DNA from: Pseudoroseicyclus tamaricis
GTDB taxonomy: Bacteria > Pseudomonadota > Alphaproteobacteria > Rhodobacterales > Rhodobacteraceae
DNA: 64,000 nucleotides
Reading direction: 5' to 3'
NCBI RefSeq assembly: GCF_012070395.1
Contig: NZ_JAAFYS010000001.1
Location: 102,001 to 166,000, forward strand
This document shows, piece after piece, positions 27,250 through 37,700 of this stretch. The notes beneath the pieces are model-generated. The model was not told the DNA's origin, searched no databases, and was given only the letters and a program-made list of their open reading frames with translations. The stretch's first letter is position 1. Each line of letters opens with the position of its first letter. A program made the position numbers and the translations under genes.

Positions 27250-29167
27250 GCGCGTCCTCGCCCTCCTCCTTGCCCTCGCGCTCCTCGCCCTGCCGCTTCG
27301 CGCGCAGGAGGCGCCGGAGCAGCCGGTGCTCGGCATGGGGCTGAACGGCATCGCCGACTGGTCGACGGAGCTGCCCTTCATCGACCAGATGAAGAGCGCC
27401 CGCCCCTGGATCGGCCACCTGCCCGGCCAGTGGGGCGGCATGAGCTTCGACGAGCTGCGCGCCGGCGGCTACCTCACGCCCGAGGGCTGGCCCGCGCAGA
27501 TCCCCGAGGGCATCGAGAAGCTGGAGACCTTCGTCCTGACCGACCTGCCGGTGGAGACGCGCGTCGCTGCCGGCATCTACCTGGTGGAGTGGGAGGGCGA
27601 GGGCCGCCTGCAGATCGGCGGCTCCGCCCGCGACGTGCGCGTCGGCGTCAACACCGCCCGCTTCCGCTTCGCGCCTGGCGAGGGGCCGGTCGGCATCGCG
27701 ATCACCGAGACGGACCCGGCCGACCCGATCCGCGACATCTCCGTCGTCCGCGAGGATCTGCAGCCGCTCCACGAGCTGGGCCTGATCTATGACCCGGATT
27801 TCGTCGCCCTCGTCGGCCAGTTCCGTGTCCTCCGGTTCATGGACTGGATGAAGACCAACGGCTCCACCCAGCAGCAGGTGGCGGATCGCCCCCGCCTCTC
27901 CGATTTCTCCTGGGCCTGGCGCGGCATCCCGGCGGAGGCGATCGTGACGCTCGGCAACGCCGCCGGCACCGACATCTGGGTGACCATGCCGCACCTCGCC
28001 AGCGACGACTACGTCGCCCTCTTCGCATCTTATGTCGAAGAGGCGCTGGACCCGCGGCTCAAGGTCTATGCCGAGTATTCCAACGAGCTGTGGAATTTCA
28101 TCTTCCCGCAGACGCAATGGGCGCAGGCGCAGGCGGCGGAGCGCTGGGGCGAGGCGGCGGGCGACGGCTGGATGCAGGTCGCCGGCCTCCGCGCCGCCGA
28201 GGTGGCCGGCATCTGGGCGAAGGCCTTCGTGGAGAGCCCGGATCGCCTCGTCCGCGTCGTCGCCGTCCACACCGGCTGGCCGGGGCTCGAGGCGGCGCTG
28301 CTGGAGGCCCCCCTCGCCGTCGCCGACGGCGCCGCGCCCCCGCACGAGAGCTTCGACGCCTACGCCGTCACCGGCTACTTCGGCCATGACATCGGCAGCG
28401 AGGAGAGGGCGGAGGAGGTGCGCAGCTGGGCGACAGCCACCGACGGCTTCGCCCGCGCCGCCGCCGCGCTCCGCGCCGGCTCCTTCGCCGGACTGCTGGA
28501 GGAGCTCTGGCCCTACCATGCCGCCAGGGCCGCCGAGTACGGGCTGGAGCTGGTGGCCTACGAGGGCGGCACGCATGTCGCGGCGCAGGGGGCGCTGCTG
28601 GAGGACGAGGCCGTCACCGACTTCTTCACCGCCTTCAACTACTCGCCCGAGATGGCGGGCCTCTACGAGGAGATGTTCGCCGCCTGGGCCGCGCTCGGCG
28701 CCGGCCCCTTCCTGCACTTCGTCGACGTGGCCCCGCCCAGCAAGTGGGGCTCCTGGGGCGCGCTGCGCTGGCGGGGCGACGACAATCCCCGCTGGCAGGC
28801 GCTGCGCGCCGTCAACGCCTCCGGCACCGGCGCCCCCCGCCCCGCCGGCACCTTCGCTGCCGGCCGCTACCTCGTCGGCACCGCCGCCGGCGAGCGGCTG
28901 GAGGGGTCGGGGGAGGAGGACGTGCTGGTCGGCCGGGAGGGCGACGACCTGCTCGTGCCCGGCGGCGCCCCGGCTTCGGGGCAGGACGCCGTGCATGGCG
29001 GCCCGGGTGACGACGTGCTCCTGCTGCCCGGCGGGCCGGAGGACTGGGCGCAGGACGGGGCGGAGGGCCTCGTCATCCTCACTTCGCCGGCGCATGGCAC
29101 CATCCGCGCCGCCGCCATCGAGCGGCTGCGCTTCGCGGAGGGCGGCGAGCGCGCGATCCCCCCGTAA
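27239..29167 (+). CDS. Secreted clan GH-A-like glycoside hydrolase with C-terminal RTX-like repeats
   Basis: 642 aa with a clear signal peptide (MRPERVLALLLALALLALPLRAQ). The central region looks like a TIM-barrel hydrolase: YAEYSNELWNF places an N282-E283 pair at the acid/base position of clan GH-A, and LVAYEGGTH gives E442 as possible nucleophile. The last ~90 residues contain RTX-like nonapeptides (GREGDDLLV, GGPGDDVLL). This suggests calcium binding and perhaps type I secretion, though a Sec signal is also present. In polysaccharide loci such enzymes often trim or release the polymer. Family and substrate are not certain; proteins like this are sometimes annotated only as cellulose-binding or hypothetical. 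It overlaps the upstream GT4 gene. Confidence 0.7.
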   Translation: MRPERVLALLLALALLALPLRAQEAPEQPVLGMGLNGIADWSTELPFIDQMKSARPWIGHLPGQWGGMSFDELRAGGYLTPEGWPAQIPEGIEKLETFVLTDLPVETRVAAGIYLVEWEGEGRLQIGGSARDVRVGVNTARFRFAPGEGPVGIAITETDPADPIRDISVVREDLQPLHELGLIYDPDFVALVGQFRVLRFMDWMKTNGSTQQQVADRPRLSDFSWAWRGIPAEAIVTLGNAAGTDIWVTMPHLASDDYVALFASYVEEALDPRLKVYAEYSNELWNFIFPQTQWAQAQAAERWGEAAGDGWMQVAGLRAAEVAGIWAKAFVESPDRLVRVVAVHTGWPGLEAALLEAPLAVADGAAPPHESFDAYAVTGYFGHDIGSEERAEEVRSWATATDGFARAAAALRAGSFAGLLEELWPYHAARAAEYGLELVAYEGGTHVAAQGALLEDEAVTDFFTAFNYSPEMAGLYEEMFAAWAALGAGPFLHFVDVAPPSKWGSWGALRWRGDDNPRWQALRAVNASGTGAPRPAGTFAAGRYLVGTAAGERLEGSGEEDVLVGREGDDLLVPGGAPASGQDAVHGGPGDDVLLLPGGPEDWAQDGAEGLVILTSPAHGTIRAAAIERLRFAEGGERAIPP

Positions 29168-29269
29168 GAGCCCAATTCCGGCCGCGTTTCGCGGCTTTCT
29201 CGCGCGAGTACCGCGCCGGGCGACGCGCCCGGCCGGGCGCACCCCGGCCCCCGCAGGTTCGAAAGAGGC

Positions 29270-30094
29270 ATGGACGGCATCAGCATCATCATCCCGGCGA
29301 ACAACGAGGCGGGCCGCATCGGCCCCTGCCTCGCCGCGCTCGCCGCGTCGGCGCCCGTCGCCGGCGCCGTGGAGATCATCGTCTCCGCCAATGCCTGCCG
29401 CGACGCGACCGTGGCGGAGGCAGAGGCCGCCCGCCCCGCCATCGAGGCCCGGGGCTGGCGGCTGGCGCTCATCGACCGGGCGGAGCCCGGCAAGCCCGGC
29501 GCGCTCAACGCCGGCGACGCCGCCGCGCGCCTGCCTGCCCGGCTCTACCTCGATGCCGACGTCACCGTCTCGCCGCCGCTCCTCGCCCGCATAACGGCCC
29601 TCCTCTCGCGCCCCGAGCCCGCCTACGCCTCCGGCCGGCTGCAGATGGAGGCCGGCGGCCCCGTCCCCCGCGCCTATGCCCGCACCTGGGCCCGGGTGCC
29701 CTTCATGGCCCGCGGTGTGCCGGGCGCCGGCCTCTTCGCCGTCAATGCCGCCGGCCGCGCCCGCTGGGGCACCTGGCCGGAGATCATCGCCGACGACATC
29801 TTCGCGCGCCTCCAGTTCGCCCCCGCTGAGCGCCACCTCGCCGACGCCCCCTATCGCTGGCCGCTGGCGCCAGACTGGCGCAGCCTCGTCCGGGTCCGTC
29901 GCCGGCAGGATGCCGGGGTGCGCGAGATCGCCGCCCGCTACCCCGAGCTGGCGGCCAACGAGGACAAGCTCCCCCTCGGCCTCGCCGCGGCCCTCCGCCT
30001 CGCCGCCCGCGACCCGCTGTCGATGGGCGTCTATTCCGCCGTCGCCCTCGCCACCCGCACCCGCCCCTCCACCGGCTGGACCCGCAGCCGATGA
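29270..30094 (+). CDS. Glycosyltransferase family 2
   Basis: 274 aa GT-A fold enzyme: ISIIIPANNEAGRIGPCLAAL opens the nucleotide-sugar fold, VEIIVSANACRDATV follows, and LYLDADVTVSPPLLA holds the DxD metal motif. The C-terminal half is hydrophilic without membrane helices, so it acts in the cytoplasm at the membrane face. Sugar specificity is unknown. It is separated from the hydrolase by 102 bp and from the flippase gene by 178 bp, which contain a GC-rich repeat. Confidence 0.85.
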   Translation: MDGISIIIPANNEAGRIGPCLAALAASAPVAGAVEIIVSANACRDATVAEAEAARPAIEARGWRLALIDRAEPGKPGALNAGDAAARLPARLYLDADVTVSPPLLARITALLSRPEPAYASGRLQMEAGGPVPRAYARTWARVPFMARGVPGAGLFAVNAAGRARWGTWPEIIADDIFARLQFAPAERHLADAPYRWPLAPDWRSLVRVRRRQDAGVREIAARYPELAANEDKLPLGLAAALRLAARDPLSMGVYSAVALATRTRPSTGWTRSR

Positions 30095-30160
30095 GCCCTC
30101 TCACGCTCTCCCCCCTCCGGCGTCCGGATCGCCCCTCCACGCCCGCCACCCGCCCGCCTC

Positions 30161-30223
30161 GTCTTTGGTCCAAAAAATCCTCGGGGGGGCTGCCAACGGC
30201 AGCGGGGGGCAGACAGCCCCCCT
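30161..30223. repeat. GC-rich hairpin repeat, family iv copy 3
   Basis: gtctttggtccaaaaaatcc, then [13 protein letters not shown] complementary runs around 30188-30222 (ggggggctgcc...gacagcccccc). It fills most of the gap between GT2 and the flippase. Confidence 0.75.
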
Positions 30224-30272
30224 CCGCCGCCTCCCGCCCCGCGCTGCCGCCTGCCCAAACGAGCTTCCCCGC

Positions 30273-31637
30273 ATGACCGCCTTCGTCCGCCTCTTCCGTG
30301 GCACCTCGCTGATGCAGCGGGCCGCGCGCACCTCGGTGCAGACGCTCTTCGCCTATGCCGGCGGGCAGGGGCTGCGGCTGGCGTCGAACCTGATCCTCAC
30401 GCGCCTGCTCTTCCCCGAGGCCTTCGGCGTCATGGCGATGGTCACCGTCATCGTCTCCGGCCTGCTGCAATTCTCCGATCTCGGCTCCGGCCCCGCGATC
30501 ATGCAGTCCAAGCGTGGCGACGACCCCGACTTCCTCGACACGGCCTGGACGATCCACATCGGCCGCGGTGTCCTGCTCTGGCTCGCCGCCTGCGGGCTGG
30601 CCTGGCCGGCGGCGCTCTATTTCGGCGAGCCGGATCTCGCCAAATACCTGCCCGTCGCCGCGATGTCGCTGATCCTCGCCGGCTTCAACCCGACGCGGAT
30701 GGAGCAGGCGGGGCGGCACATGCAGGTGGGCCGGGTCATGGCGATCGAGCTCGGCGCGCAGACGACGGGGATCGTCGTCGCCGTCGGGCTCGCCGCGCTC
30801 ACCGGCTCCGTCTGGTCGCTCGTCGCCTCCAACCTCGTCGCGGCGCTCGCGATGCTCTGCGGGCTGACCTTCTTCCTGCCCGGCCACCGCAACCGCCTGA
30901 GGCTGGACAGGACGGCGACGGCGGAGCTCGTCCATTTCGGCAAGTGGATCTTCCTGTCCACCGTCGCCGGCTTCGCCGTGCACCAGGCCGACAAGCTGGT
31001 GCTGGGCAAGGGGCTCTCGACCCATGACTTCGGCCTCTACAACATCGGCTACTTCCTCGCCTCCTTCCCGCTGCTGCTGGCCTCCACCGTCGCGCGGCGC
31101 ATCATGATCCCCCTCTACCGCGACAGCCCGCCCGCCGCCTCGGCGGAGAACTTCGCTCGCATCGCCCGCGCCCGCTTCGCGCTGACCGGCGCGATGGCCG
31201 GCGCGTCGCTGTTGCTGGCCGCCATCGCGCCGCCGCTGGTGACGCTGCTCTACGACGTGCGCTACGCCTCGGCGGGGGATGTCACGGCGCTGATGGCGGT
31301 GATGCAGGTGCCGGCGATCATCGTCATCACCTACGATCAGGCGGCGCTGGCGGGGGGCGACTCGCGCCGCTTCTTCGTGCTCACCGCCGCCCGCGCCGCT
31401 TTGATGATCGCGGGCCTCTCGCTCGGCTTCGCCGCCGGCGGGCTCTTCGGGGCGCTGGTCGGCTTCGGCCTTGCCCACCTCGCGGCATGGCCGGTGGTGG
31501 CGTGGCTCGCGCGCGCGCATGGCGCGTGGGACGCGCGCCACGACCTTCTCGGCCTTGCCTGCTGGTTGATCGCGGGTGCCGCAATTCTCATCTGGCGCTG
31601 GCCACAGATCGGTGAATTGCGCGTCCTCGCGCCTTGA
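30273..31637 (+). CDS. Wzx-like polysaccharide flippase (MOP/PST superfamily)
   Basis: 454 aa with about 12 to 14 membrane helices. The opening (TSVQTLFAYAGGQGLRLASNLILTRLLFPEAFGVMAMVTVIVSGLLQFSDLGSGPAIMQ) is the standard start of lipopolysaccharide/teichuronic flippases, and HFGKWIFLSTVAGFAVHQADKLVLGKGLSTHDFGLYNIGYFLAS matches the mid-protein helices. It would carry the lipid-linked repeat unit across the inner membrane. The start ATG at 30273 has only a weak ribosome site; a later ATG at 30312 (MQRAARTSV) is possible. The PKS gene begins 79 bp downstream. Confidence 0.85.
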   Translation: MTAFVRLFRGTSLMQRAARTSVQTLFAYAGGQGLRLASNLILTRLLFPEAFGVMAMVTVIVSGLLQFSDLGSGPAIMQSKRGDDPDFLDTAWTIHIGRGVLLWLAACGLAWPAALYFGEPDLAKYLPVAAMSLILAGFNPTRMEQAGRHMQVGRVMAIELGAQTTGIVVAVGLAALTGSVWSLVASNLVAALAMLCGLTFFLPGHRNRLRLDRTATAELVHFGKWIFLSTVAGFAVHQADKLVLGKGLSTHDFGLYNIGYFLASFPLLLASTVARRIMIPLYRDSPPAASAENFARIARARFALTGAMAGASLLLAAIAPPLVTLLYDVRYASAGDVTALMAVMQVPAIIVITYDQAALAGGDSRRFFVLTAARAALMIAGLSLGFAAGGLFGALVGFGLAHLAAWPVVAWLARAHGAWDARHDLLGLACWLIAGAAILIWRWPQIGELRVLAP

Positions 31638-31716
31638 TCGGAAATTATGTCAAATCTGTCCCAAATTCGCCCCATTGCACTGGCAGACATGGGGGAGGGA
31701 AAGGGTTGCTGCTGCC
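31638..31716 (+). promoter_or_regulatory. AT-richer leader in front of the PKS gene
   Basis: The 79-bp gap has a stretch (about 31640-31675, ggaaattatgtcaaatctg and following) clearly richer in A and T than the surrounding sequence. It contains a spaced TGTC...AAAT repeat. It may be an internal promoter for the assembly-line genes. No good -10/-35 pair was identified. Confidence 0.3.
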
Positions 31717-34700
31717 ATGACTGAGTCCCAACCAAGCGATATTGCCATCGTCGGCATGGCTGCGCGCCTGCCCGGCGCCGCGACGCTGGGCGAGTTCTGG
31801 GCCAACCTCTCCGCCGGCCTCTCCTCCATCCGCCGCTTCTCCGAGGCCGAGCTTCTGGCCGCCGGCGAGCGGCCGGAGATGATCGCGCGGCCCGATTACG
31901 TGCCCTTCGGCGCCCCGCTCGAGGGGTTCGACCAGTTCGACGCGGAGTTCTTCGGCCTCTCCCCCAAGGAGGCCGCGGTGATGGACCCGCAGCACCGCCT
32001 CTTCCTAGAAGTGGCGTGGGAGGCGCTGGAGACGGCCGGCCACCCGCCCGAGGGGCTGGGGCCCGTCGGTGTCTTCGCCGGCTCCGGCCAGCCGAGCTAT
32101 TATTGGGAGAATGTGCTCACCAACGCCGCGCTCGCGCGCGAGACGGGGAGGTTCCTTCTCCGCCACACGGGCAACGACAAGGATTTCCTCTCCACCCGCC
32201 TCTCCCATGTGCTCGATCTCAAGGGGCCGAGCGTCAACCTGCAGACGGCCTGCTCCACCTCGCTCGTCGCGACGCATTACGCGTCGCAGGCGCTGCTCCT
32301 CGGCGAGTGCGACCTGGCGCTGGCCGGCGGCGTGACGGTCGAGCTGCCGCAGGGGCGGGGCTACATCTACCGCGAGGGGGAGGTGCTCTCCCCCGACGGC
32401 GCCTGCCATGCCTTCGACCACCGGGCGCAGGGCACCGTCTTCGGCTCCGGCGCCGCCGTCCTCGCGCTGCGCCGGCGGGAGGACGCGCTGGCGGACGGGG
32501 ATACCATCTGGGCCGTCATCAAGGGCAGCGCCATCAACAACGACGGCGCCGCCAAGGCCGGCTACCTCGCGCCCAGCGTCGAGGGGCAGGCCGCCGTGGT
32601 GCGCGAGGCGCAGGCCATGGCCGGCGTGCGGCCGGAGAGCATCGGCTATGTCGAGTGCCACGGCACCGGCACCTATCTCGGCGATCCGATCGAGGTCGCC
32701 GGGCTGGCGGAGGCTTTCGGCCCTACCGGCGGCACCACGCTGCTCGGCTCGCTGAAGACGAACATCGGCCATCTCGATACCGCCGCCGGCGCCGCCAGCC
32801 TCATCAAGACGGCGCTGGCGCTGCACCAGCACCAGATCCCGCCGTCGCTCGGCTACGAGGCGCCCAACCCGGCCATCGGCTTCGAGGGCACGCCCTTCCG
32901 CGTCGCCGACCGCCTGAGCGACTGGCCGCAGACGGGCGGGCCGCACCGCGCCGGGGTCACCTCGCTCGGCGTCGGCGGCACCAATGCCCATCTCGTGCTG
33001 GAGGAGGCCCCGGCCGTCGCCGAGGGGGGGGAGACCGGCTGGCCCTTCCTGCCGCTCGTCCTCTCCGCCCGCTCGAATGCCGCGCTCGATGACGCCTCCG
33101 CCCGCCTCGCCGCGCATCTGCGCGCGGCGCCGCACCAGTCCCTGGCAGACATCGCCTTCACCCTGAAGGAGGGCCGCCGCGCCTTCGAGAAGCGCCGTGT
33201 CGTCGTGGCGGGGAGCCACGAGGAGGCGGCGGCGCTGCTGGAGGCGGGGGACCGCGCCCGCGTCTATACCCACACCGCCGTGCCGGGCGCCGCGAAGCCC
33301 GTCTTCATGTTCCCCGGCGGCGGCTCGCAGAGTGTGGCCATGGGCCGCGACCTCTACGAGACGGAGCCGGTCTTCGCCGACTGGATGGATCGCGGCCTCG
33401 CCCTGATCGAGCGGGACGAGCCCCGCATCCGCGAGATCTGGCTGGGCACGCACCCCGAGGCGCAGAGCCTTCTGCGCAAGCCCTCCCTGCAGCTGCCGCT
33501 GATCTTCACCACCGAGATCGCGCTGGCGCGGCTCTGGATGGGCTGGGGCGTGACGCCCGACGCGCTCATCGGCCATTCCGTAGGCGAGAACGTCGCCGCC
33601 TGCCTCGCCGGCGTCTTCTCCTACGAGGATGCTCACGGCCTCGTCTCCCTCCGCGGGCGGCTGATGGATGGCGTGGCGCCGGGGGGCATGCTCTCCGTCA
33701 ACCTGCCCGCCGAGGCGCTGGGGGAGATGCTGGGCGGCGAGCTCGACATCGCCGCCATCAACGGCGCCGACCTCACCGTCGCCTCCGGCCCCGCCGCCGC
33801 GCTGGCGAAGCTGGAGGCGCGGCTCTCCGCCCGGGGCGTCGAGTACCGCCGGATCGGCATCGACATTGCCGCGCACAGCCGGCTGCTTGAACCGGTGCTG
33901 GGCGACTTCCGCGCCTACCTCGCCTCGATAGAGCTGAACGCGCCGCAGATCCCCGTCATCTCCAACCGCACCGCCCTCCCCCTGACGGAGGAGGAGGCGC
34001 AGAGCCCCGACTACTGGGTCTCTCACCTGCGCGAGGCGGTGCGCTTCCATGACGGGTTGAGCCACCTGGGGGAGGATCCCTCCCACATCTTCATCCAGGT
34101 CGGGCCGGGGCGGGGGATCGCCCAGCTCGCCGGGCAGCATCGCGGCATCGGCGCGGGCCGCGTCACCGGTACCCTGCCGGAGGCGGAGGGGCCGGAGGAT
34201 CGGCACTTTCTCACCATGCTCGCCCGCGTCTGGGCGATGGGCGGAGAGATCGACTGGCAGCAGGTCTGGGGGGACGAGCCCCGCCGCCGCCTGCCGCTGC
34301 CGACCTATCCCTGGCAGCACCAGCGCTACTTCATCGAGCCGGGCCAGAGGGCGGACGAGACGCCCGCCCTGCCGATGCGCGAGGCCGAGACGGCCAAGTG
34401 GGGCTGGCAGCCCGCGTGGCGCCCCGACTACGCCCCCTGCGAGGCGGACCTGTCGGATCTCTCCACCCTGCTGCCCACCCGCTTCCTGCTCTTCGCCGAC
34501 GAGGCGGGGCTGGCCGAGGGGCTGGCGGCGCGGCTGCGCGCCGGGGGCCACCCCACCTGCCTCGTCCATCCCGGCGACGCCTTCGCAGAGCGGGAGGATG
34601 GCGACTTCACCCTCGCCCCCGAGCGGGGACGGGAGGGGTACGACGCGCTCCTCGCCCGCCTCGCCGAGCGCGGCGAGCGGCCCGAGCGGATCGGGCACTT

Positions 34701-37700
34701 CTGGCTGGTGACGGAGGGCGAGCGCTTCCGCCCCGGCTCCTCCTTCTTCCACCGCGTGCAGGAGCAGGGCTTCTGGAGCCTCTTCCACCTCGCCCAGGCG
34801 CTGGCGGAGGAGGGGAGCGAGGCCCACCTGATGACCTTCACCACCGGCGCCGCCGCCGCGCCGGGGGAGAGTGTCGCCCAGCCCGCCAAGGCCACAGTAT
34901 TCGGCCCCGCCCGTGTCATCCCGCGCGAGATGGCGGTGACCTCCGCCACCGTCGATCTGGCGCTGCCCCGCCGCAAGGCCGACCGCCCGGCGCTGGAGGC
35001 GCGGCTGCTCGAAGAGCTCTTCGCCGAGCCGCAGAGTGCCGAGGCCGTGCTGCGCGGCGAGCGCCGCTGGCGGCGCGCCTGGCGCCCGGCGCCGCTCGGC
35101 GAGGCGGCGGAGCTGCCTCGGGGCGCCCACGTCCTCGTCACCGGCGGGCTCGGCGGCATGGGGCTGACGCTGGCGGAGGCGATGATGCGCCGCCACGGCG
35201 CCCGCGTGACGCTGATTTCCCGAAGCGCGCTGCCCGACCGGGCGGAGTGGCCGGCGATCCTGCGCAATGCTTCCCCGACCGACCGGCTCGCCCGCCGCCT
35301 GCGCCGCATCGAGGCGCTGGAGGCGCTGGGCGAGGTGGCCCACATCGCCGCCGACGTCGCCAATCTGGAGGACATGCGCGCCGCCCGGGCGGAGGCAGAG
35401 GGCCGCTTCGGCCCCGTCACCACCGTGCTCCACGCCGCCGGCGTCATGGACGACGCGCCCATCGCCGCCAAGTCCCCCTTGGCGGTGGAGGAGGTGCTGG
35501 CGCCCAAGCTGCACGGCGCCGACGTGCTCCGCGCGCTCTTCAAGCCCGGAGAGCTGGGCCGGCTGATCCTCTGCGCCTCCACCTCCGCTGCCATCGGGCC
35601 GGCGGGGCAGGCGGATTACGCCGCCGCCAACGCCTATCTCGACGCGCTCGCCGCCTCCGGCGCCTTCGGGGCGACCAAGGTGACGGCCATCGACTGGGGC
35701 ATCTGGCAGGGCACAGGCATGGCGGCCGAGAGCATGGCCGCCCGCACGCCCGCCCCGGCGCCCGAGGCGCCGGCGGGCCAGCCGCTCCTGACCACCGCCA
35801 CCTTCGATGCCGCCGGCCACCGCCGCTTCACCGGTGCCTGGACGGCCCGCCACTGGGCGCTGGGCGAGCACCGCACCGCCACCGGCGAGGCGCTCCTGCC
35901 CGGCACCGGCTACCTGGAGCTGGCGGCGGAGGCGCTGGCGGCGCAGGGCGAGCACGGGCCCTACGAGCTGGCGGATCTCACCTTCCTCGCCCCCCTCCGC
36001 GTGCCGGACGAGGGCGAGACGCGCGTCGCCGTCACGCTGCGCCGCTCCGATGCCGGCTATGCCTTCGCCGTCGAGAGCGCGCTGCCGGGCGGCGGCTTCG
36101 CGCCCAATGCCGAGGGCGAGATCGCCCTGCTGCCCATGAGCGCGCCGCCGCCGCTCGACATCCCCGCGCTGGAGGCCGCCCTGCCGGCGCCGGAGCGGGC
36201 GCCCGTCGGCAGCCACCTGCCCTCCCCGCAGGCCGCCAACCTCCGCTTCGGCCCCCGCTGGGATGCGGTGACGGAGCGGCGGATGGGGCAGGGCGAGGGC
36301 CTCGCCCGCCTGCGCCTGCCCCCCGCCGCCCGCGCCGACAGCGCCTATGCCCTGCATCCAGCGCTGATGGACATGGCCACCGGCTGGGCGGTGGACCTCG
36401 CCCCCGGCTTCGACGGCTCGGCGCTCTGGGTGCCCGTCTCCTACGACAGCGTCCGCGTCCACGACCCCCTGCCGGCGGAGCTCGTCTCCCATGTCCGCCT
36501 CGCGGCCGGCGGAGACGACTCCGCCCGCTTCGACATCACCCTCGCCGCGCCCGACGGCGCCGTGGCGGTGGAGATCGAAGGTTTCTCCATGCGCCGCCTC
36601 GCCGGCGGCTTCCGCTTCCCCGCCCCGGTGCCGGAGACGAGCGCCGGCCCCGCCCCGCTCTCGCCGGGGGAGGAGCGGCTGCGCCACATGCTCTCCCAGG
36701 GCATCCGGCCGGAGGAGGGGGCGGAGCTGTTCTTCCGCGCCCTCGGCACCGGCGCGCCGCAGATCGCCGTCTCCTCCATGCCGCTGCCCGCGCTCATCGC
36801 GGCGGCGGCGCGTCAGGAGGCGCCCGAGGCGTCGCAGGCCTTCGCCCGGCCCTCGCTGGAGAGTGACTTCGCCGCCCCCGAGACGGAGGTGGAGAAGCGC
36901 CTCGCCGCCATGTGGCGCGAGCTGCTGGGCATCGAGGAGGTGGGCGTCGACGACGGCTTCTTCGATCTCGGCGGCCACTCGCTGATCGCCGTCCGCCTCT
37001 TCGCGCAGATCCGCAAGGCCTTCGCGGTGGACATGGCCATGTCCGTCCTCTTCGAGGCGCCGACGATCCGCGGCCTCTCTGCCCTCATCGAGGCGAAGAC
37101 CGGCCCCGCGCCGGCCGAGGCGGCGGAGGAGGAGGCGCCAAAGCCCCGCCGCCGCTTCACCCATATCGTGCCGATGCACGAGGGCGAGGGCGGGGCGAAG
37201 ACGCCGTTCTTCCTCGTCGCCGGCATGTTCGGCAACGTGCTGAACCTGCGCCACCTCGCGCAGCTCCTCGGCGCCGACCGGCCCTTCTATGGGCTGCAGG
37301 CGAAGGGCCTGATGGGCGACGATGCGCCGCACGAGACGATCGGCGAGGCCGCCACGGCGATGATCGCGGAGATGCGCGCCCTGCAGCCGCGGGGGCCCTA
37401 CATGGTCGGCGGCTTCTCCGGCGGCGGGCTGACGGCCTACGAGATCGCCCAGCAGCTCACCGCGGCGGGGGAGGAGGTCTCGTCCCTCGTCCTCCTCGAC
37501 ACGCCGCTGCCGCAGCGCACGCCGCTCACCCGGCGCGACCGCGCCATGATCCAGTGGCTGGAGCTGAAGGGGCAGGGGCCGCTCTACCCCGTCCGCTGGG
37601 CCTCCCGCCGCGTGGCGTGGGAATTCGAGAAGCGCCGCCCGCGCGAGGACAATGGCCAGGGCTTCCACAACGCCGCCATCGAGGCCGCCTTCCTGCGCGC

